Below are positions 26,124-33,913 of a stretch of DNA of 64,000 nucleotides, piece by piece. Origin of the DNA: an uncultured Winogradskyella sp. (GTDB lineage Bacteria; Bacteroidota; Bacteroidia; Flavobacteriales; Flavobacteriaceae). The notes beneath the pieces are model-generated. The model was given only the letters and a program-made list of their open reading frames with translations. It was not told the DNA's origin and did no database searches. Within the stretch, counting starts at the first letter, position 1; each line of letters starts with the position of its first letter. Location: assembly GCF_947495255.1 (NCBI RefSeq), contig NZ_CANLYI010000006.1, positions 186,001-250,000 on the forward strand. The letters are read 5' to 3'. Made by a program: the position numbers and the translations under genes.

Positions 26124-26190
26124 AAGTGTATTGAGTAAATTCAAAATATATTTAAAAACCCGTTTGAGAATTTCAAGCGGGTTTTTTATT
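26111..26190 (+). promoter_or_regulatory. his operon transcription attenuator (antiterminator/terminator)
   Basis: The terminator stem is CCCGTTTGA (26159-26167) with TCAAGCGGG (26173-26181), 9 bp with one G-U pair, loop GAATT, followed by six T residues and ATT. The competing antiterminator pairs TCAAACG (26111-26117, inside the leader ORF) with CGTTTGA (26161-26167), which destroys the terminator. The geometry is that of classical amino-acid attenuation: low charged tRNA-His stalls the ribosome on the His codons and lets RNA polymerase enter hisG. Confidence 0.85.
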
Positions 26191-26229
26191 TTCTAAACTC
26201 AGGGATTCTTAGATATTATCAAATTAGAA

Positions 26230-27087
26230 ATGAATAAATTAAAAATTGCAGTACAAAAATCAGGACGTCTTAATGAAGACTCCATGAAAATTTTAAAAGA
26301 AATAGGTATTTCTATAGATAATGGAAAAGACCAACTAAAAGCTTCGGCTCGTAATTTTCCTTTAGAAGTATTTTATCTAAGAAATGGTGATATCCCTCAA
26401 TATCTTAAAGATGGTGTGGTAGACGCAGCAATTATTGGCGAAAACGTATTAATAGAAAAAGGAAACGAACTTACAATTGTAGAGCGTTTAGGGTTTTCTA
26501 AATGTAAAGTTTCTATAGCTGTACCAAAGTCTTCAAAAGCTAAGAGTTTAAAGGATTTAGAAGGTAAACGCATTGCGACCTCATATCCAAACACCGTAAA
26601 CCAGTTTTTAGATAAAGCAGGCATTCAAGCTAATTTGCATATCATTAATGGTTCTGTAGAAATAGCACCAAATATCGGTCTCGCAGACGGAATTTGTGAT
26701 ATCGTTTCTAGTGGAAGTACATTATTTAAAAATGGACTTAAAGAAATTGAAACGCTATTAACCTCTGAAGCCGTTTTAGCGACATCACCTGTAATCTCTG
26801 AGGAAAACCAAGCCTTAATCAACACGTTGCAGTTCCGATTAAAATCGGTTTTAAAAGGTAGAGAAAGCAAGTATATCTTACTAAATGCACCAAACGATAA
26901 GCTTGATGCGATTATTAAAATACTTCCTGGTATGAATAGTCCAACCATTATGCCATTAGCTAAAGAAGGTTGGAGTTCTATTCACTCGGTATTAAATAAA
27001 AATGATTTTTGGAACATCATTGATGCCTTAAAGGCTAATGGCGCAGAAGGTATTTTGGTTAGTCCTATTGAAAACTTAGTGTTGTAA
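26230..27087 (+). CDS. hisG: ATP phosphoribosyltransferase, long form
   Basis: A 285-residue HisG that joins ATP and PRPP in the first and committed step of histidine synthesis. The catalytic part begins KLKIAVQKSGRLNEDS and contains the PRPP loop region ADGICDIVSSGSTLFKNGL; the C-terminal about 75 residues (LPGMNSPTIMPLAKEGWSSIHSV) form the ACT-like regulatory domain found in the long, self-sufficient form. A separate HisZ is therefore not needed, and the enzyme is expected to be inhibited by histidine. It is the first structural gene after the attenuator and is 1 bp from hisD. Confidence 0.97.
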   Translation: MNKLKIAVQKSGRLNEDSMKILKEIGISIDNGKDQLKASARNFPLEVFYLRNGDIPQYLKDGVVDAAIIGENVLIEKGNELTIVERLGFSKCKVSIAVPKSSKAKSLKDLEGKRIATSYPNTVNQFLDKAGIQANLHIINGSVEIAPNIGLADGICDIVSSGSTLFKNGLKEIETLLTSEAVLATSPVISEENQALINTLQFRLKSVLKGRESKYILLNAPNDKLDAIIKILPGMNSPTIMPLAKEGWSSIHSVLNKNDFWNIIDALKANGAEGILVSPIENLVL

Positions 27088-27088
27088 T

Positions 27089-28378
27089 ATGAAATTAATA
27101 GAGAATCCAAATAAATCAGATTGGTCAGCGCTTTTAAAAAGGCCAACACAGACTATAGGTGACATTGAAGCTACCGTTAATGCGGTTTTTAATGATGTTG
27201 CCAAAAATGGAGATAAGGCTATTGAAAAGTATACTACTAAATTTGATGGTGTTTCACTTCATAGTAATGTGGTTACCCAAGAGGAAATCAATAAAGCAGT
27301 TGCTTTAGTAGATGAAAATCTAAAATCGGCTATTCAGCTTGCAAAATCAAATATTGAAAAGTTTCATAGTGCTCAAAAAACAGATAGAGTTTTTGTTGAA
27401 ACGATGTCTGGAGTAAGCTGTTGGCAAGAAAAACGTCCGATTCAAAAAGTTGGACTCTATATTCCTGGAGGAACAGCACCTTTATTTTCAACTGTTTTAA
27501 TGTTGGCTGTACCTGCACAAATAGCAGGTTGTAAAGAAATTGTTTTGTGTTCGCCACCAAATAAAGAAGGAAATATTGCCAACGAAATTTTATACGCAGC
27601 GCAACTTTGTGGTGTCACTAAGATTATAAAAGTAGGAGGTATTCAAGCTATTGCAGGTTTAACTTTTGGTACAGCATCTATTCCTCAGGTTTATAAAATA
27701 TTTGGTCCTGGTAATCAATTTGTAACAGTCGCTAAACAATTGGCAACACAACATGGAGTGGCTATAGATATGCCAGCTGGTCCAAGTGAACTTTTGGTAA
27801 TGGCAGACGATTCTGCAAATGCTGCATATGTGGCTTCAGATTTATTAAGTCAAGCCGAACATGGAGCAGATAGTCAAGTGATATTAGTAACCACTTCAAA
27901 CGATTTTGCAAAACAGGTGAGTGAAGAAGTTGAAAATCAATTAGAGCAATTGCCAAGAATAGAAATGGCAACAGTATCTATTTCTAATTCAAAATTAATT
28001 GTTGTTAAGGATTTTGAAACAGCACTAGAATTAATTGACACTTATGGTCCAGAACATTTTATCGTTGCGACTGAAAATGATGATTTCTTCATAGAAAACA
28101 TTAGTAATGCTGGTTCTGTATTTATTGGGAATTACACACCAGAAAGTGCTGGTGATTATGCTTCTGGCACCAATCACACCTTACCAACTAATGGATTTTC
28201 TAAAGCCTACTCTGGCGTTAATTTAGATAGTTTTCAAAAGAGCATGACGTTTCAGAAAATATCTAAAGAAGGCATTCAAAATATAGGTGATGCTATAGAA
28301 TTAATGGCAGAAGCAGAAGGCTTACAAGCACATAAGAATGCTGTAACTTTAAGGCTTAATGATTTAAAAACAAATTAA
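27089..28378 (+). CDS. hisD: Histidinol dehydrogenase
   Basis: A 429-residue HisD, which oxidises L-histidinol to L-histidine in two NAD-dependent steps at a zinc site. Characteristic stretches are present: RPIQKVGLYIPGGTAPLFSTV, KIFGPGNQFVTVAKQL, DMPAGPSELLVMAD, AEHGADSQ with a zinc-binding His, and TYGPEHFIVAT. The length equals the usual 430 residues. It starts 1 bp after hisG and is followed by a 44-bp dispersed repeat before hisC. Confidence 0.97.
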   Translation: MKLIENPNKSDWSALLKRPTQTIGDIEATVNAVFNDVAKNGDKAIEKYTTKFDGVSLHSNVVTQEEINKAVALVDENLKSAIQLAKSNIEKFHSAQKTDRVFVETMSGVSCWQEKRPIQKVGLYIPGGTAPLFSTVLMLAVPAQIAGCKEIVLCSPPNKEGNIANEILYAAQLCGVTKIIKVGGIQAIAGLTFGTASIPQVYKIFGPGNQFVTVAKQLATQHGVAIDMPAGPSELLVMADDSANAAYVASDLLSQAEHGADSQVILVTTSNDFAKQVSEEVENQLEQLPRIEMATVSISNSKLIVVKDFETALELIDTYGPEHFIVATENDDFFIENISNAGSVFIGNYTPESAGDYASGTNHTLPTNGFSKAYSGVNLDSFQKSMTFQKISKEGIQNIGDAIELMAEAEGLQAHKNAVTLRLNDLKTN

Positions 28379-28383
28379 CTAGT

Positions 28384-28427
28384 GTCACTTCGAGTGATTT
28401 TGAGGAACGAAAAATTGTATCGAGAAG
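28384..28427 (+). repeat. 44-bp dispersed repeat, copy 1 (hisD-hisC junction)
   Basis: It begins GTCACTTCGAGTGATTTT and ends AATTGTATCGAGAAG. Copies 2 (29484-29527) and 3 (30701-30744) have exactly the same length and orientation. An inner stem ATTTT/AAAAT is present, and equivalent but different stems occur in the other copies. The repeat fills the gap between hisD and hisC. Confidence 0.9.
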
Positions 28428-28432
28428 AAATA

Positions 28433-29476
28433 ATGAAAAATTTCAATCTAAATAATCTATTAAGAGATAACATTAAGACTATCAAACCCTATTCTTCAGC
28501 AAGAGATGAATACAAGGATATTACAGATGGTATGCTTTTTATTGATGCTAATGAAAACCCTTTTAATACTAATGTTAATCGTTATCCAGATCCTCAACAA
28601 GTAAAACTAAAAAGTCAATTAGCGGATTTAAAAGGAATTTCAGAAAACAACATTCTTTTAGGTAATGGAAGTGACGAAGTTTTAGATTTAATATTTAGAG
28701 CGTTCTGCGAACCAAATAAAGATAAAATTATCACATTGCCGCCAACATATGGTATGTATGCTGTTTTGGCTAATATTAATGCCGTTGAAAACTTGGAAGT
28801 TCCATTAACTGAAGATTTTCAACCAAATTTTGATGAAATTTCAAGAACAGCACATTCACACACCAAACTCTTATTTGTATGTTCACCTAACAATCCAACA
28901 GCCAATAGTTTTGATGCTAATGTTATCGAGGAATTGATTGAGGAATTTCAAGGCATTGTAGTCATAGATGAAGCTTATATTGATTTTTCAAAAGAAGAAA
29001 GCTGGTTGAGCAGATTGAATGAATTTCCTAATTTAATAATTACACAAACCTTGTCTAAAGCTTATGGTTTAGCCGGAATTAGACTAGGTATTTGTTATGC
29101 TTCAGAAGACATTATCTCAGTTTTAAATAAAATAAAGCCACCATATAACATCAATCAATTGACACAAGATAAAGCCTCAGAACGATTGAGTAATATTGAA
29201 GAGATTCAAAATGAGGTTGACATTATTTTGAATGAACGTGAAAAATTAGCTACTGAATTAGAATTAATTCCACTTGTAGAGATAGTTTATGCATCAGATG
29301 CTAACTTTTTGTTAGTCAAGGTTGATGAAGCTAATAAACGTTACAAGCAGCTTATTGAAAAAGGTATTGTTGTAAGAAACAGAACTACACAACCATTGTG
29401 CGAGAATTGTTTACGATTTACAGTAGGAACAACGGTTGAAAATGAAAAATTAATTAAGACATTAAAAGCAATATAA
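28433..29476 (+). CDS. hisC: Histidinol-phosphate aminotransferase
   Basis: A 347-residue class II PLP-dependent aminotransferase that converts imidazole acetol phosphate and glutamate to histidinol phosphate. Motifs: FIDANENPFNT near the N-terminus, GNGSDEVLDLI, CSPNNPTAN, VIDEAYIDFS, and the PLP-lysine segment TLSKAYGLAGIRLG. The ATG at 28433 is used; a longer reading from 28382 would translate the 44-bp repeat and adds no conserved sequence. Neighbours on both sides are separated from it by copies of that repeat. Confidence 0.96.
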   Translation: MKNFNLNNLLRDNIKTIKPYSSARDEYKDITDGMLFIDANENPFNTNVNRYPDPQQVKLKSQLADLKGISENNILLGNGSDEVLDLIFRAFCEPNKDKIITLPPTYGMYAVLANINAVENLEVPLTEDFQPNFDEISRTAHSHTKLLFVCSPNNPTANSFDANVIEELIEEFQGIVVIDEAYIDFSKEESWLSRLNEFPNLIITQTLSKAYGLAGIRLGICYASEDIISVLNKIKPPYNINQLTQDKASERLSNIEEIQNEVDIILNEREKLATELELIPLVEIVYASDANFLLVKVDEANKRYKQLIEKGIVVRNRTTQPLCENCLRFTVGTTVENEKLIKTLKAI

Positions 29477-29483
29477 TAATCAC

Positions 29484-29527
29484 GTCAGTTCGAGTGATTT
29501 TCCATTAAAGAAAATTGTATCGAGAAC
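29484..29527 (+). repeat. 44-bp dispersed repeat, copy 2 (hisC-hisB junction)
   Basis: Same ends as copy 1 (GTCAGTTCGAGTGATTTT ... AATTGTATCGAGAAC) with a diverged centre. The inner stem is ATTTTC/GAAAAT, a compensated version of the stem in copy 1. Confidence 0.88.
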
Positions 29528-29561
29528 ATATTAACTCAAATTGACAATAGTAAATAAAGTT

Positions 29562-30695
29562 ATGAAACCAGTATTATTCATAGATAGAGACGGAACACTA
29601 ATTAAAGAACCTGCAGACGAGCAAATAGATGCGTTTGAAAAACTAGAGTTCTATCCAAAAGTATTTCAATTTTTAAGTAAAATCGCTAAAGAATTGAATT
29701 TTGAAATTGTAATGATTACTAATCAAGATGGTCTGGGTACAGAGGTTTATCCTGAAGACACTTTTTGGCCAGTTCATAATTTTGTTTTAAAAGCATTTGA
29801 AGCCGAAGGTGTTGTTTTTAAAGAACAATTTATAGATAGAACTTTTGCAAAAGACAATGCACCAACCAGAAAGCCAAATACAGGATTATTAACCAAGTAT
29901 TTTTCTGAGGATTACGATTTAGCGAATTCATTTGTAATCGGTGATCGTTTAACAGATGTTGAATTAGCGAAAAACTTAGGTGCAAAAGGGATTTTTATAA
30001 ACGATAATACCAACTTAGGGACTGATGAAGTAACGGTTAGTAATAACGAGCTAGAAGGATTCATCGCATTAGAAACAAACGATTGGGAAGAAATTTATAA
30101 ATTCTTAAAAACTACTGAACGCGTTGGTTATATTGAAAGAAACACCAACGAAACCAAGATTAAGATTGATGTTAATTTAGATGGAACAGGAAAAAGTAAC
30201 ATTGATACTGGTATTGCTTTTTTTGACCATATGTTAGACCAAATTGCGCGTCATGGTCAATTAGATTTAAACATTAAAGTGGATGGCGATTTAGAAGTAG
30301 ACGAACACCATACTATAGAAGATACAGCAATCGCTTTAGGTGAAGTATTTGCCACCACATTAGGAAATAAACTAGGTATAGAACGTTATGGTTTCTGTTT
30401 GCCAATGGACGATTGTTTAGCGCAAGTTGCTATTGATTTTGGTGGAAGAAATTGGTTAGTTTGGGATGCGGATTTTAAACGTGAAATGATTGGAAAAATG
30501 CCAACAGAAATGTTTTATCATTTCTTTAAATCTTTTACCGATGGTGCAAAGTGCAACTTAAATATTAAAGTTGAAGGCGATAACGAGCATCATAAAATTG
30601 AAGCGATTTTTAAAGCGTTTGCAAAAGCAATTAAAATGGCAGTGAAACAAGATGTTGAGAAAATGATTTTACCTAGTACAAAAGGAATGTTATAA
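29562..30695 (+). CDS. hisB: Bifunctional histidinol-phosphatase / imidazoleglycerol-phosphate dehydratase
   Basis: A 377-residue fusion carrying two steps of the pathway. The N-terminal HAD-type phosphatase (about 1-165) has the nucleophile motif DRDGTL, TNQDGLG and GDRLTDVE. The C-terminal dehydratase (about 185-377) has [28 protein letters not shown] and [19 protein letters not shown]. The stretch corresponding to the Cys/His zinc site of E. coli HisB-N (here [14 protein letters not shown]) lacks cysteine, so zinc binding there seems lost. The ATG at 29562 is chosen over a TTG at 29541 because the conserved [10 protein letters not shown] follows it directly. Confidence 0.96.
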   Translation: MKPVLFIDRDGTLIKEPADEQIDAFEKLEFYPKVFQFLSKIAKELNFEIVMITNQDGLGTEVYPEDTFWPVHNFVLKAFEAEGVVFKEQFIDRTFAKDNAPTRKPNTGLLTKYFSEDYDLANSFVIGDRLTDVELAKNLGAKGIFINDNTNLGTDEVTVSNNELEGFIALETNDWEEIYKFLKTTERVGYIERNTNETKIKIDVNLDGTGKSNIDTGIAFFDHMLDQIARHGQLDLNIKVDGDLEVDEHHTIEDTAIALGEVFATTLGNKLGIERYGFCLPMDDCLAQVAIDFGGRNWLVWDADFKREMIGKMPTEMFYHFFKSFTDGAKCNLNIKVEGDNEHHKIEAIFKAFAKAIKMAVKQDVEKMILPSTKGML

Positions 30696-30700
30696 AATTC

Positions 30701-30744
30701 GTCACTTCGAGTGATTTCGAGGGACGAGAAATTGTATCGAGAAG
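30701..30744 (+). repeat. 44-bp dispersed repeat, copy 3 (hisB-hisH junction)
   Basis: Same ends as copies 1 and 2 (GTCACTTCGAGTGATTTC ... AATTGTATCGAGAAG). The inner stem is ATTTC/GAAAT. It starts 5 bp after the hisB stop and ends 7 bp before hisH. Confidence 0.9.
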
Positions 30745-30751
30745 CATATAT

Positions 30752-31333
30752 ATGAAATTATCAATAGTAAATTACGGAGCAGGAAATATTAAAAGCATTC
30801 AATTTGCATTTAAACGATTAGGTGTTGATGCTATTCTAACAGATAATCCAGATGAAATAATTGCTTCAGACAAAGTAATATTTCCTGGAGTTGGTGAAGC
30901 TAGTTCCGCTATGATAATGCTTAAAGAAAGTGGATTAGACCTATTAATTCCCAAACTGACACAACCCGTATTAGGCATTTGTTTAGGTATGCAATTAATG
31001 TGTAATCATACCGAAGAAGGCGACACTAAAGGTTTAGGTATTTTTGATGCTGATGTCAAACGATTTTCAAATAAAGTGAAAGTTCCGCAAATGGGGTGGA
31101 ATACGATTTCAAACTTAAAATCTGATTTGTTTAAAGGTATTAAAGAAAACGATTTCATGTATTTAGTTCATAGTTATTATGCTGAAAATTGTGAAGCGTC
31201 TATTGCAACTACAGATTACGAATTAGAATACGCATCAGCACTAGAAAATGAAAATTTTTATGGTGTACAGTTTCATCCTGAAAAGAGTGGAATTATAGGC
31301 TCAAAAATTTTAGAAAATTTTTTAAGTCTCTAA
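30752..31333 (+). CDS. hisH: Imidazole glycerol phosphate synthase, glutaminase subunit
   Basis: A 193-residue class I glutamine amidotransferase that hands ammonia to HisF. Motifs: NYGAGNIKS at the N-terminus, PGVGEASSAM (oxyanion strand region), the nucleophile elbow LGICLGMQLM, and the His-Glu pair in GVQFHPEKSG. Length is typical. Its partner HisF is encoded two genes downstream; the usual close run hisH-hisA-hisF is broken here by a small GIY-YIG gene bracketed by palindromes. Confidence 0.96.
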   Translation: MKLSIVNYGAGNIKSIQFAFKRLGVDAILTDNPDEIIASDKVIFPGVGEASSAMIMLKESGLDLLIPKLTQPVLGICLGMQLMCNHTEEGDTKGLGIFDADVKRFSNKVKVPQMGWNTISNLKSDLFKGIKENDFMYLVHSYYAENCEASIATTDYELEYASALENENFYGVQFHPEKSGIIGSKILENFLSL

Positions 31334-31337
31334 TTTC

Positions 31338-31358
31338 ATTCTGAACTTGTTTCAGAAT
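31338..31358. repeat. Palindrome upstream of the GIY-YIG gene
   Basis: ATTCTGAA (31338-31345), loop CTTGT, TTCAGAAT (31351-31358): a perfect 8-bp inverted repeat with a 5-nt loop. It shares the core CTGAA-N5-TTCAG with the palindrome on the other side of the GIY-YIG gene. It starts 4 bp after the hisH stop codon. Confidence 0.85.
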
Positions 31359-31367
31359 CTTTTGAAT

Positions 31368-31649
31368 ATGAAAAAATATTATTGTTATATCCTGTCAAAT
31401 AAAAATAGAACAGTTTTGTATGTTGGTTATACTGATAATTTAAAGAGAAGAGTTTTACAGCATAAACAAGGAAGTGGAGCTTTATTTACCAAGAAATACA
31501 ATATAGTTGATTTAATATTTTATGAAGGGTATGATAATTCTAAAGAAGCTAGAAATAGAGAAAGGCAACTTAAAAATTGGCATAAAGAATGGAAGTGGAA
31601 TTTGATTAGAGAATCTAATCCAAAATTAGAAACGATAGAAATAAACTAA
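31368..31649 (+). CDS. Small GIY-YIG (URI-type) endonuclease domain protein
   Basis: A 93-residue protein that consists of one GIY-YIG domain. YYCYILSNKN and VLYVGYTDNLKRRVLQHK give the two short motifs and conserved Arg, and EARNRERQLKNWHKEWK carries the catalytic Glu. The ATG at 31368 is chosen because the alternative TTG at 31347 lies inside the flanking palindrome. Stand-alone proteins of this type are common and often multicopy in Bacteroidota, usually without known function; a DNA-nicking or cutting activity is expected from the fold. It has no link to histidine synthesis and interrupts the his operon between two palindromes with the same core. Confidence 0.88.
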   Translation: MKKYYCYILSNKNRTVLYVGYTDNLKRRVLQHKQGSGALFTKKYNIVDLIFYEGYDNSKEARNRERQLKNWHKEWKWNLIRESNPKLETIEIN

Positions 31650-31652
31650 TAG

Positions 31653-31673
31653 ACCCTGAAATAAATTCAGGGT
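31653..31673. repeat. Palindrome downstream of the GIY-YIG gene
   Basis: ACCCTGAA (31653-31660), loop ATAAA, TTCAGGGT (31666-31673): a perfect 8-bp inverted repeat with a 5-nt loop, beginning 4 bp after the GIY-YIG stop codon. Spacing and core CTGAA-N5-TTCAG equal those of the upstream palindrome; the outer three pairs differ but remain paired. Confidence 0.85.
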
Positions 31674-31691
31674 TGATTAACAGGTTAATCA

Positions 31692-32435
31692 ATGAGAATT
31701 ATACCAGCCATAGATATTATAGACGGAAAATGTGTTCGACTTACAAAAGGCGATTACAACACTAAAAAAATATACAACGAAAGCCCTTTAGAAGTCGCCA
31801 AAGAATTTGAAGCTTCAGGAATTGAATATTTACATGTTGTAGATTTAGATGGTGCAAAGGCAAGTCATATTGTAAATTATAAAGTATTAGAGCAGATTGC
31901 ATCTCAAACCAATCTTAAGATAGATTTTGGTGGAGGATTAAAAACAGACGAGGATTTAAAAATAGCTTTTGAGTCTGGAGCCAATCAAATTACAGGAGGA
32001 AGTATTGCTGTTAAAAATCCAGAAATTTTCGAAAACTGGATTTCTAAATATGGAGCAGAACGCATTATTTTAGGCGCAGATTGTAATAATGAAAAAATTG
32101 CGATTAGCGGCTGGCAAGAAGAAAGTAGTTTAGAAGTGATTCCTTTTATTAAGGACTATCAGTCTAAAGGAATTCAATATGTAATATGTACAGATATTTC
32201 AAAAGATGGTATGTTAGAAGGCCCTTCTTTTGAATTGTATCAGCGAATTTTAAAAGAATGTCATTCAAAGCAAAGCGAAGATTCTATAAAGCTCATAGCC
32301 TCTGGTGGAATTTCAAAATTTGATGAATTACCACAATTATTAGAAATGGGTTGTGAAGGTGTAATTATTGGTAAAGCCATATATGAGAATAGAATCTCAT
32401 TAAAAGAATTAGAACAATTTATTATTAATAACTAG
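31692..32435 (+). CDS. hisA: ProFAR isomerase
   Basis: A 247-residue (beta-alpha)8 barrel that isomerises ProFAR to PRFAR. It begins [22 protein letters not shown] with the catalytic Asp, has LHVVDLDGA and DFGGGLKT, the second catalytic Asp in [14 protein letters not shown], and the phosphate loop IASGGISK. Between helix ILKE and strand SIKLIASGG lie about nine extra residues (CHSKQSEDS) compared with my recollection of relatives; their DNA resembles a dispersed repeat. It precedes hisF by 2 bp. Confidence 0.96.
   Translation: MRIIPAIDIIDGKCVRLTKGDYNTKKIYNESPLEVAKEFEASGIEYLHVVDLDGAKASHIVNYKVLEQIASQTNLKIDFGGGLKTDEDLKIAFESGANQITGGSIAVKNPEIFENWISKYGAERIILGADCNNEKIAISGWQEESSLEVIPFIKDYQSKGIQYVICTDISKDGMLEGPSFELYQRILKECHSKQSEDSIKLIASGGISKFDELPQLLEMGCEGVIIGKAIYENRISLKELEQFIINN
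32260..32286 (+). repeat. Repeat-like segment inside hisA
   Basis: The stretch begins GTCATTCAAAGCAAAGCGAA and ends GATTCTA. It resembles intergenic elements of flavobacteria of the form GTCATTC-x-AGCGAAG-x-GAATCT and codes in frame for CHSKQSED within HisA. No second copy of this exact form is in the window apart from a diverged relative at 57787-57818 (opposite strand), so the assignment is tentative. Confidence 0.4.
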
Positions 32436-32437
32436 AT

Positions 32438-33193
32438 ATGCTCACAAAACGAATAGTACCATGCTTAGATATTAAAAATGGTCGCACTGTAAAAGGAGTT
32501 AATTTTGTTGATTTAAGAGATGCAGGTGATCCTGTAGTATTAGCTAAACAATATGCCGATTTAGGAGCAGATGAATTGGTGTTTTTAGATATCGCAGCAA
32601 CATTAGAAAACCGAAGAACTATGCACGATATGGTTTTAAAAGTTGCTGAACAAGTTAATATTCCATTTACGGTAGGTGGTGGAATCTCGTCTATAGAAGA
32701 TGTTGATGACTTACTACATTGTGGAGCAGATAAGGTCTCTATTAATTCTTCGGCAGTAAAACGACCAGAATTAATTAATGAGTTATCTCAAAAATTTGGA
32801 CGTCAATGTGTCGTTGTAGCAATTGATGCAAAGGAGGTTGAAGGTGAATGGCTAGTGCATTTAGCAGGAGGAACAATTCCAACTGAAATAAAACTATTCG
32901 ATTGGGCAAAAGAAGTAGAACAACGTGGTGCAGGCGAAATTCTATTCACGTCAATGAATCATGATGGTACAAAAGCAGGCTTTGCAAATGAAGCTTTAGC
33001 TAAATTATCAGATTTAGTAAATATTCCAATTATAGCATCAGGAGGTGCTGGTACAATTCAGCATTTTGTTGATACATTTATAGAAGGAAAAGCAGATGCC
33101 GCATTAGCAGCTAGTGTTTTTCATTTTGGAGAAATCCCAATTTTAGAGTTAAAAAAAGAATTAAAAAATAAAGGAATCCCAGTAAGGATATAA
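32438..33193 (+). CDS. hisF: Imidazole glycerol phosphate synthase, cyclase subunit
   Basis: A 251-residue (beta-alpha)8 barrel that, with HisH, turns PRFAR and ammonia into imidazole glycerol phosphate and AICAR. Family motifs: [17 protein letters not shown] with the catalytic Asp, [26 protein letters not shown], the catalytic Asp region [11 protein letters not shown], and [10 protein letters not shown]. Length is standard. It is separated from hisA by 2 bp and from hisIE by 6 bp. Confidence 0.97.
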   Translation: MLTKRIVPCLDIKNGRTVKGVNFVDLRDAGDPVVLAKQYADLGADELVFLDIAATLENRRTMHDMVLKVAEQVNIPFTVGGGISSIEDVDDLLHCGADKVSINSSAVKRPELINELSQKFGRQCVVVAIDAKEVEGEWLVHLAGGTIPTEIKLFDWAKEVEQRGAGEILFTSMNHDGTKAGFANEALAKLSDLVNIPIIASGGAGTIQHFVDTFIEGKADAALAASVFHFGEIPILELKKELKNKGIPVRI

Positions 33194-33199
33194 AATATT

Positions 33200-33799
33200 A
33201 TGAACGTAGATTTTAATAAAAACCCAGACGGACTTGTACCAGCAATAATTCAAGATGATTCAACTAACAAGATTTTAATGTTGGGCTATATGAATGCTGA
33301 TGCATTAAAAAAAACCATTGAAACTAAATTAGTAACCTTTTTTAGTAGAACGAAACAAAGACTTTGGACTAAAGGGGAAGAGAGCGGTAATGTTTTAAAA
33401 CTAGTTGATATTAAACTAGATTGTGATAGCGACTCTTTATTAATAAAGGTAAATCCAAAAGGACCAACATGCCACAAAGGTACTGATACCTGTTGGAATG
33501 AAACAAATACTGAAACGTATGGTTTTATTTCTAACCTAGAAGACACTATTGAATCTAGAATAAAAGCAGGGAATTCGGAAAAATCTTATGTAGCTTCTTT
33601 ATTTGAAAAAGGAATTAATAAAATTGCTCAAAAAGTAGGAGAGGAAGCGGTTGAAGTGGTCATTGAGGCTAAAGATGATAATGATGATTTGTTTTTAGAA
33701 GAAAGTGCAGATTTACTTTTTCATTATTTAATGTTATTACAAGCAAAAGGTTTCAAATTAAATGATGTTGTTGAAGTATTGAAAAAAAGAAATGGCTAA
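33200..33799 (+). CDS. hisIE: Bifunctional phosphoribosyl-AMP cyclohydrolase / phosphoribosyl-ATP pyrophosphatase
   Basis: A 199-residue fusion of HisI (about 1-108) and HisE (about 112-199), performing steps two and three of the pathway. HisI motifs: LMLGYMNADALKKT, FFSRTKQRLWTKGE, the metal-binding LDCDSDSLL and GPTCHKGTDTCW. HisE motifs: SYVASLFEKGINKIAQKVGEEAVE and the acidic EESADLLFHYLMLL. It is the last gene of the his operon; no strong terminator follows, only an AT-rich stretch before the next gene. Confidence 0.97.
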   Translation: MNVDFNKNPDGLVPAIIQDDSTNKILMLGYMNADALKKTIETKLVTFFSRTKQRLWTKGEESGNVLKLVDIKLDCDSDSLLIKVNPKGPTCHKGTDTCWNETNTETYGFISNLEDTIESRIKAGNSEKSYVASLFEKGINKIAQKVGEEAVEVVIEAKDDNDDLFLEESADLLFHYLMLLQAKGFKLNDVVEVLKKRNG

Positions 33800-33913
33800 A
33801 TCTGAATAAAATGTAATAATTTTAGAATTTTAATAGTTTTTCAATATAAAAATTATTAAAAATGTATTTTGTATCCCTAAGCAACATAAAATTAACATTT
33901 TCCCTAAAATTAT

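Noticed and set aside
28384-30744. The 44-bp repeats as a CRISPR array
   Set aside because: The copies are about 1.1-1.2 kb apart with his genes between them, are imperfect, and there are no cas genes.
31347-31367. Extended N-terminus of the GIY-YIG protein from TTG 31347
   Set aside because: The extension lies within the flanking palindrome and does not resemble the family start, which begins at the ATG 31368.
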